Part shown: one piece after another, positions 56,278-64,000 of the stretch | Position numbering within the stretch: the first letter of the stretch is position 1 | How the letters are laid out: every line of letters begins with the position of its first letter | Assembly (NCBI RefSeq): GCF_029873635.1 | Contig: NC_080422.1 | Location: 6,789,764 to 6,853,763 of the forward strand | Reading direction: 5' to 3' | DNA length: 64,000 nt | DNA from: Malania oleifera | Lineage: Eukaryota > Streptophyta > Magnoliopsida > Santalales > Ximeniaceae | Translations under genes and position numbers: made by a program | The notes under the pieces: model-generated | The model's input: only the letters and a program-made list of their open reading frames with translations | Databases searched by the model: none | Told to the model about the DNA's origin: nothing

Positions 56278-58523
56278 CTATGCTATCTCAGAATCTGAAA
56301 TATGATGCTCGGTTCTTCTACTGCGTCTGTTTGGGGTCACAACCAAACGTAGCTGCTTCCCTGGGTTCATCCTCAAACTTCGACCGCACGGACTCAAGGA
56401 TGATGGTGATGGTCTTGGTAATTGGCTTCTTGGCATCACTGTAAAACCCATACAAAGAGGCTTTGTAGGTTACAAACTTGTGAAAATGGGAGGAGGCGCT
56501 TTGTTAGATTGATAAAAAAACAAAAATAAGTTAGAAGACATTATACTCTACTCTGCAGTGCGCACAAATGGTTGAAAGTGTTCAGAGGTAACTAACCTGT
56601 ACCTCGGCTGGCTTTCAATTCTGAAGATTTCTTAAGGGACAGAGTGGTTTTCTTCTCTGTGATTTCGGAACAGACAGACCTTCCATCAATTGAAAGCAGG
56701 ACAGGATCTTCCACAGTGCCCAGGTTATCCTCTTCAAAAATTGGACATGCGGCTTCACTTGCAGAATCCCAACTCTTATTTTTGAGGTTCACAGTGGTCC
56801 TCTCTTTCTCTACAAGTCTATAAGCAAACATCTGAAATGGAATTTGTGATACTGATGCTGGATCATAACCCCCTTCCCTTGGGACCGTCTTCAGAAACCC
56901 TGCCTCTAGGTCGCAGTAATCGACCAGTGGCAGTGGGAGTTCAGGCTCGCTGTGATTTGGGTTCATCACAAGGAACCTTTTGATGTAGCGTAGAATCCTG
57001 CAGATGGAGAAGAAACTTGGGCGCTGAATTGGGTCTGTTTGCCAGCATCTCCTGGTTAAGTTTGCAAGGTATTTTGGCGAACAGAATGGAAAGAGAGGCC
57101 TCTCCCCTGCTCTTATGTTTCGGCTCATCTTGTCTCCCTGAAGATGACCATCTTCAAAGGGAACTTTACCCGTTAGAATCTCGAAGCAAAGCATCCCAAA
57201 GCTATAGACATCGGCTTTTTCTGTGTACTTGGAACCGCAGGCGTTTCCTGGTTTTTCTTGTTCTGCTAGAACCTCTGGGGCATACCAGATAAAAGGATGG
57301 TTCCCATTCCCATTACCAGTCCCATTCTGGCTTGGGGAGTTCCGAGAGAAATGGCTGTTAACAGATGACAAGCCAAAACCTGAGACTTTTGCATAAAAAT
57401 AACCTTCTGTGAAGGGACTCCTTGCTTTGAGGAAGACATTAGAAGGGTTTAAATCTCCATGGTACATCTTTTGGGAGTGGAGATATTCCATTCCTCTCGC
57501 AATCTGCAGCATGATATCAACTGCAACTGGGAGAGAGAATGGAATTCGCCTCTTCGGGCCACTCATCTCTTTTATATAATGGCAGAGATCCTTATTCATA
57601 AGCTCCATCACAAGAGAACATTCTTTCTTTTCCTCATCGTAAAACCCACAGAGATTCTGAACCAAGTTAGGATGGGAAAGTGCTAGGAGGGAAGAAATCT
57701 CAGTATTTAACGATTCAATCTCCCCAAAGAAATGCCTCAAAGCAAAGCTTTCCCCCAACCACTGGATTTCCTTATACTGGCTTCCTCCTCCTAATCGCCG
57801 CCTTACGTGGTATTCCTTTGATCCTAACAAGATTGAACTTGGGAAGAGCTTAGCATTAAACTTCTCTGTCCCGCTGATTTTCTTCAACAGCAAGTCTCCA
57901 AGCTTCTGTTCATACTTACCAACAGATCCTGATTTCATCTTCTCCTTGATTGTTTCGAGAAGAAGCCATCTATCTTCTCTCCAAACACTGTCGAACCGGC
58001 TGCAGAGTTCTCTGGGAACCAAATACTGCTTCCCAAATTTCCACTGGAAAAGTTTTGGGTCATTCCACTCCCTCTCATACTTCCTGTCTAGCATGACTCT
58101 CTTCTTCTGCATCTCATCTGGGTCCAATCCTGAGATTTCCCCAGCAGTCTCGATTGCCTCGATGACCACTGGAAAGCAGCAGAGCAAGTTGTGAATGTGA
58201 AATTCCACAGGGTCCTTGTTCTGATGGAGGCTGATGGCTTTCCCCCACCAGTCTTTGGAATCCAAACAACTCCTAATGTACAATTCTCCCTCTTTGAAGA
58301 TTCTGTGAAGCTCTTTCAGAGGCTGGTCAAGAACTTTCCACTTCGTGTTCTTCTCTTCTAATCTCAGGTTCTGCCTTATTTCCTCTGCAATTGTCTTGAA
58401 GGCCAAACTGAAGATGTCAAACAGCAAACAGCACTGCCTTTGGTTTATCTGAATGTCTTCTCTTAACACCATAAGAGCCTTCAGGCTTCCCAAAACCTCC
58501 CCGATGTGCCGGAATTGCTCCAT
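56278..58523 (-). CDS. DUF1221 plant protein kinase-like protein, two exons
   Basis: Exon 1 is 58523-56597 and exon 2 is 56438-56278, about 695 residues. Residues 1-100 are the plant DUF1221 region (MEQFRHIGEVLGSLKALMVL, INQRQCCLLFDIFSLAFKTI, WKVLDQPLKELHRIFKEGE). The kinase-like domain covers about 235-520: loop LGGGSQY, HGDLNPSN at 355-362, SGFG at 381-384, WYAPEVL at 413-419, DVYSFGMLCFEILTGKVPF. The VAIK lysine position appears as arginine (ALR, 263) and DFG as GFG. In typical active kinases these residues bind ATP and magnesium, so this is probably a pseudokinase or atypical kinase; related plant proteins share SGFG. Exon 2 was chosen because it yields CGRSLRMN...SRRTEHHISDSEIA, the usual tail of this family. 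A second in-frame donor six bases upstream (exon end 56603) is equally possible. Function unknown. It is convergent with the SPA1-class gene. Confidence 0.9.
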
Positions 58524-58538
58524 CTAGACCAAACCGGG

Positions 58539-58856
58539 CTAGTAAGGGAAGAAAATTATAAGTTCGCAATTTAGGTCCTCTGGAAAATTCGATGATATGG
58601 CAACAAAATCCTTGAGATATCAGCAGAAACCAGGATCAACCATGGCCTAACAGGTATAAAATTTTGAAATAAATTAGGAAAAATTGTTTCAAAAAACAAA
58701 AGCAAAACTAAAACTATGTTGCAAATCGGACAAAAATGTGATCACCACCCAAATGAATTAAAAACATGTTCTTCCCATCTCAAAGACGTTTCAGAAGGCA
58801 AAGACAAACAACAAAATGCAAACGAAACAAATGGCGTTCAATGAGATTTGAATTAC
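58539..58856 (-). other. Possible 5' UTR intron of the DUF1221 kinase-like gene
   Basis: On the minus strand a donor CCAGTAG|GTAATT (58856) and an acceptor CTTACTAG (ending 58539) lie 15 bases before the start ATG. The upstream exon would reach to about 59100. This is inferred from splice consensus and not shown by transcripts. The plus-strand frame at 58766-59068 overlaps it and is probably chance. Confidence 0.4.
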
Positions 58857-59330
58857 CTACTGGAGAAATTCTAATCCCTCGCCAGAATCTCAAGAACCCA
58901 GAATCGAATGAAACCAAAAACGGATCAAAGAACACCCGATTGCAAACGGGTGTTGGGCCAAAGATCCCAATTGCTTGCCACCAAACAAAAACAATCAGGA
59001 AAGATCAGCTAGCCGAATGGTATCAAACCCATGCGAAGATTAAACCACCTCGACGAACCAAAAGATGATAAGAGCAATCCGGAGAGAAGAACATCAGAAT
59101 TTAGGAGGAGAATTGATACAAAGGAGTTGGAATGAATGCCTGAAAATCAAGAATATTTGATGTTCGAAGGAGTTGGAATGAATGAATGTCTTAAAAAAAG
59201 TAGGAATAATTTGATATTGAAGGAAGTTGGAATGTGTGTTGACCCAGCACAGGTCAGCTTTGTTTTGTTTTGAATGCGTTGCCCTTGAAAAAGTCCGATC
59301 TCTTAGCATTCTAATATAATTTTCCCGCGA

Positions 59331-59338
59331 GTTTCGTT
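59331..59338 (+). promoter_or_regulatory. E2F-like site upstream of the DUF1221 kinase-like gene
   Basis: TTTCCCGC, a perfect E2F consensus (TTTSSCGC), about 800 bp upstream of the start codon and perhaps 230 bp from the transcript start. One match of 8 bases is weak evidence. Confidence 0.3.
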
Positions 59339-59399
59339 TTCCATTTAATTTTTTCAAAAACCGTTACTCTGTCTTCTTTGTAACGCCAGGCTGCCACGC

Positions 59400-60935
59400 T
59401 AGTTAGTGCTGGGACATGCGGGAAGACGTCGTTTTGGTGTTTTGCCTCCGAATGAATCACGCCTTTGATTGCCCAAAATTAATTCCATTAGTTATGTTTC
59501 GTCGCCTAAATTTAGGATGTCCATGATTGAAGCTTCGTTTGTGAATATACTTTCCCAAGAAAGAAAAAGTTGCATTCAAATGCTTAATTCAAGAGTTACT
59601 TCTCCCAAGTCTTAAGACCCAACTTTATAATTAAAGCACAATGCTATTTTCATGTTTTCGTTACGACAAAAGTGAGGTGAGATTTGAATCGTGATCAATA
59701 TAATATATTTTTCGTATTAAAGAAACTTTGTAGGTAGAATGCAAACACAAATTTTTAGTAAGTTCATGATTAGCATTAAGTAAAATTAATAAGCATAGTT
59801 GTAAATCTTTTATTTGATTGAAAAAAATTAAATAATTAGATCATAGTTGATGCTGAGCGTTTAGGTTAGTGGTAGGCATTTCTACCAAAATCATTGTGTT
59901 TTTAAGTTTTTTTTATTATTATTTATAATTGGTTTTAGTTTTTTTTTTATTTGTAAATAAATGGGAAGTTTTGTGTAGAAGGTAAGGAGGTTTACATTGG
60001 TGAAAGTCCGTAAAGATGGATATCAAAGAGAATTGTAGTAGATAGGTGGAGAAAGTTACTACTATGAAGAAGTTATTACATTGTTTGGATTTACTCTCTC
60101 ACTAATTGCAAAATCAGTGATTTATAACTTCAGGTGAAGACACTATACAATCACTTTAGTTAGGCAGAGGTAAAAATCTAAAAGCTCAATGATGAAATAT
60201 CATACCTCCTTAATAAGAAAGACCTAACGATTTTTGGGTTTGTCTTCCATTGAATAGTACAATATTTTGAGTCAGTTCGATAGTGCCATTATACATTGTA
60301 GTTATATGAGGATATTTAAAAAAGAATAAAAATGTAAGGGTTATATATATAATCGAGATAATTTAATTAATTATATGATAAAAATTTTACAGACGTTGAT
60401 TAGGACGACTTATGACTTTGATGACTCCAAGTTCATGGGTTAGGCATTGTGCCAGAGGGGTACGGTCATAGGTTGGGAGGCTTTTACCCCTCAGGTGTGT
60501 TGCTGCATCATGTCCACGTAGTTATGGTCAAACGTTGAATTCCATTCTCACGACCTGATTTTTGCTCGTTAGGACGTGGCTTTCACGTCTGTAAAAAGCA
60601 GAGATGACCGTTGGTGTGTGGTCTACGTGACGCGCACAAGATGCTTTTGGCGTGGGGGGAGAATTTAAAAAATAACATCATTTATAGGCAGACTTAGTTT
60701 TCATGCTCAACCAATACATGTATGCCATGTGTCAGGACAAAACATGTATTGCACATCGGTCATCTAGCTAAGTTGACTAACCTGCGGTCCTGATCAAGAA
60801 AGACTTGGAAAGAAATAAATTTTATATTGGAAAAGAATAAGAGTGTTTATGCTCAGAGTAGGCTAAATCGATCCAAACTTGCTCATCAATTTTGTAAAAA
60901 TCTAATTCTAAATTGAACCATCGATTGTACGATTT
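59400..60935. other. Intergenic, no gene seen
   Basis: AT-rich. A GC-richer patch at 60400-60660 lacks a long open frame. I could not identify any element here. Confidence 0.45.
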
Positions 60936-60939
60936 GGAT

Positions 60940-61092
60940 TGGTTTGCTTATTAGCATTAAAAAATAGAGTAGATGATGTGTGCTTATACACATGATTAAG
61001 TCCAATACCTAACAATTTTAATCTTTTGGGTTAAGTTGGAGCTCACCCATGTGTATTAAGCCTACCATTTATGGACTTCTCAGGTGTTAACA
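60940..61092 (+). repeat. LTR relic related to the TRIM at 20510-21196
   Basis: The plus strand matches the minus-strand TRIM LTR in order: GATGATG.G.GCTTAT, ACATGATT, CTTTTGGGT(T/C)AAGTT, CACCCATGTGTATTAAGC, and GACT(T/C)CTC near the end. The start of the LTR is not recognisable and no second copy is nearby, so it is a solo or truncated copy. Confidence 0.65.
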
Positions 61093-62775
61093 AGTAGATG
61101 AGTGGAATTGAATTGATGTGATTTAGCTTTAAAAAATTTGCAAATCATTGTAAGATAGTTACAATGTAAATTTCGTGTGCAGATGTCATTCAAGTTAAAC
61201 ATATGTTGAATTTCTCATTAAAAAAAGAAAAATGATAGTACAGAACAACTTACATATTGAGGTCTCCCCTTATTACTATATCTTCTGCATTCGGTTTGGA
61301 TTAGTTCTGGTTATACATAAATGACCTTCCAGCCAATCTACATGTAACTCAAAACCATTTCTACGGTAGAATTAGTTTGGTTCGAGCAAGTTGAGCTTCT
61401 CATTAAGCAACCCTAGAGAGGAAATGTTTTGTCGAATCAATGTGTCGAACCATAATGTCAAGGTGACATGCATTATACACACACTTTTATACTATAATAT
61501 TAAAAGAGATCGTTGTGGTTTTAAATACCTTCAAATTTCAATCTCAATTTTCTCGAATTTTTAATTTTTTAAAAGCATACAACTAATTTATGACTGGTTA
61601 TATTTTATGGCTCTCTCAATTTGATTGGTTGGACAAATTATAAATGTGTTTAAAAATGATAATAATATCATCCTCTCTTCTTTCAGCTGTGTAGCATAAA
61701 TTTTAGAGCTCCCTTAGTCAAAAAATACTTATTCCAAATTAACTCCCTTCGTATCCCGAAACTCAAAATTGAAGAGTCCGCTGCATGTTTATGCCCCTTT
61801 ATCTTTCATCGGCGGTTATGCGTAGGGGAGCTCAAGCTCAATGGCCGGAAACCCAATCATCTCTTTGTTATGGCCGTTACCCTTTGCCAGATGAAACTTT
61901 TGATCTTCATATTCCTATAAATTCTATTCATTTACCGGAAAGTTTCCTTTATGAATAACATATTCCACCAAACAAGAGCACCAAAAGTGTCTCTACACAA
62001 CAAAAACGCTTACTAGGTTAGTCAATTTTTAATTTTTAATTTTCTAATTATAATTACCTGCGACCTCCGACATTATTACAACTATAGACGAATACTTTAG
62101 AATGCATACATTTCAATTTAGTACAATATAATTTTTAGGATATGAATATTAGCTTTGTTTAAAATAGTTACTATATTTTTGGTGTTAAACCCCTCAATAT
62201 ATATCTAAATATTAATCAAATATTTAGCAATGAGGAAATACACGTATTATGTTTGATGAAATGCTTGCTAGAGGTGGTTTGATTAACTATATAGAATTTC
62301 TTGTTTGATATATGTAGATCTTTCAAATATTCATATCGTAAGGTTTGTTTATTAATATTACACTTAATAATAGATATAATCAGGTCTCATCTAGCATTAA
62401 ACTAGGTTTTAAAGGTGACCAGATCTCGCATCTTATATTTTCTATCTAAAAAAACATGACCTTATCCTTTGGGAATTGAAATATATAGTTTTTTCAATTC
62501 ATTATCATGAACAACCTTTTTGATATGTTAAACTTTCTTAGCAAACCACATCAACTCGCTTACCATATTACCCATAAAGAAACAAAAGATTTATCCTTTG
62601 GAAACGATTTACTTCATTCATCTTTACAAACATCCTTTTCCATATGTTAAACCTTCTTGACACCTCTCTTGATCTCTTCCTCACTTTCTGCCTCCTCCCA
62701 GGCAATATTATCGCAAGCAAATAAAAAAAATACCATTTAACTTCGGTGCATGGAGAGGTGGGGTTAGAGGTGAGG
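61093..62775. other. Intergenic, no gene seen
   Basis: AT-rich DNA with no coding similarity that I recognise on either strand. Confidence 0.45.
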
Positions 62776-62782
62776 GCAAAGG

Positions 62783-63273
62783 TAGGGGTGGCAAAATGGG
62801 TCGGAACCCAATGGGTGACCCATGATTTGCCTGTTTAAATCAGGTTTGAGTTTAGTAGAAGGTGACCTATTTATAAATGAGTCAACTCGAACCTGACCCG
62901 TTTAATAAACGGGTTAGGTGGGTTGGGGTTGGGTACCCTCCGGGTGACTTGTTTAATTTGACATATATATATATTACATAAAAAAATATTAATTAAAGAG
63001 ATGTACTATTTTCTACATTTTATGTTTTTTTGTTAAGATATTAATAAATAAAATAAAAGAGTGTTGTTTTTTTTTAAATGTCACTTTATATGAAATTTTT
63101 TAAAAAATCAAAAATAAATAAATTATATGTTTAAGCGGATTCTAACGAATACCCATTTATTAAATGGATGACTTAGTAAACGGATCAATCCGAATCCGAA
63201 TCCGAACCTATTTTATTCTTACCCATTTACGATCCATCCAAACCCGACCTGTTAACCCATTTTGCCACCTCTA
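62783..63273 (+). mobile_element. hAT-type MITE (GGGGTGGCAAAATGGGT ends)
   Basis: 491 bp with 19-bp inverted ends, TAGGGGTGGCAAAATGGGT and, inward from the right, TAGAGGTGGCAAAATGGGT (one mismatch). Flanks GGCAAAGG (62775-62782) and TGCAAAGG (63274-63281) match at 7 of 8, fitting hAT. The interior is rich in AACCCG/GGGTT words near each end and AT-rich in the middle. Non-coding. Confidence 0.85.
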
Positions 63274-63281
63274 TGCAAAGG

Positions 63282-64000
63282 AGCGGCTCTTGCAGTCTCT
63301 GTCCGTGTTTTCTTTGTGAATTTTTTTTCCCCCAACTTGGAAAGTGGAAGTGTGGTAAGTTGGTGTTTGAAAGAAGTGGGTCAGCGTGGAATGAGATTTG
63401 GGTTAGGGAATGTATGTGTGTAAAACTCAGATTTTAGGTTTGATGAAATATAATTTGGTTGTTTCGAAATATATCTTCTTAAAACTCAGCTTTGCCCCTA
63501 TATGATTTAGTCTGAGATAATTTACACAACTTATTCCAAGTGTTTAATGTCTACTACAAAAAAAATAAAAATAAAAAATTGCTTTGTGTCATATGAGTTG
63601 TGTTGTATTGAAATTTTAGAAAATAATTAATATTTTAAAATTATCCCATAAAATTAAATTATATTTTAATTTTTTAACTACCAAAAATAGTTGAATTAAA
63701 AAATTTATAATTATCAATTTATATTATATTTATGCTTGTATATTAAAGCACGAAGGTTTCCTTTTATGACAATATAAATATTGAATACTAATTTTTCATA
63801 ATTTTTTATTTTAAAAAATGTACTTAATAAATTTATTTTTGATTAATTATTTCATGATTAATTTAATTAGTATTAGTGACAATAAAAAAATATTATTGGC
63901 AATTATAAAAATTATTACTTCGATTATTCTTAGGGGTTATAGAAAATTTTAATTTAATTAATAATAGCACTTTATAAAGTACTAATTGTAGTAGCCTGAA
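63282..64000. other. AT-rich intergenic, no gene seen
   Basis: Very AT-rich to the end of the window, with no feature recognised. Confidence 0.5.

Noticed and set aside
58766-59068. Plus-strand open frame upstream of the kinase-like gene
   Set aside because: Lysine-, arginine- and asparagine-rich chance translation opposite a likely 5' UTR region.

Overview
This is a plant nuclear genome window, from a flowering plant and most likely a eudicot. It is AT-rich, has GT-AG introns, and carries plant-specific gene families: an SPA1-type photomorphogenesis repressor and a DUF1221-type plant kinase. The repeats are also plant types: Ty1/copia, Ty3/gypsy, Tat/Ogre-like and Sirevirus-like LTRs, a Cassandra element with 5S-like LTRs, other TRIMs, a tRNA-derived SINE, LINEs, a hAT element and MITEs. 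I cannot name the species.

Layout. Bases 1-38,500 are a repeat landscape with no convincing intact host gene. They hold a hAT element with an 8-bp target duplication (1570-4877), two opposed copia fragments (about 4990-7455), a gypsy gag relic (7640-8270), a LINE 3' end (9040-10205), an orphan terminal exon (12753-12969), a nearly full-length degenerate copia element on the minus strand (13769-19477) and a small TRIM-like element (20510-21196). A large minus-strand Tat/Ogre-like solo LTR (21206-27325) contains a PPR gene fragment, a complete Cassandra element and a second gypsy-type LTR. Next comes a complete non-autonomous LTR element (27699-30262) that carries a fragment of a host UBA2-type RRM gene. 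Two Sirevirus-like solo LTRs follow, one nested inside the other (31763-35940), each with its own perfect 5-bp target duplication. A hAT-type MITE lies at 37044-37487.

Bases 38,540-54,000 hold a complete SPA1/SPA2-class gene on the plus strand. It has a 5' UTR exon and seven coding exons and encodes about 1,060 residues. Its fourth intron is 7.7 kb and full of insertions: LINE pieces in opposite orientations, a TRIM, an antisense SINE with a perfect 16-bp target duplication, and a Tourist-like MITE. Downstream, on the minus strand, is a two-exon DUF1221 kinase-like gene (56278-58523) with degenerate catalytic motifs. The rest, to 64,000, is AT-rich intergenic DNA with a TRIM LTR relic and another hAT-type MITE.

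The main observations are the captured RRM fragment inside a structurally complete retrotransposon, the nested solo LTRs, and clusters of palindromic TCGAC-core motifs just upstream of the TATA box in three different LTRs. Boundaries given with a target duplication were read directly from the sequence. Family names rest on recognised motifs and were not checked by database search.
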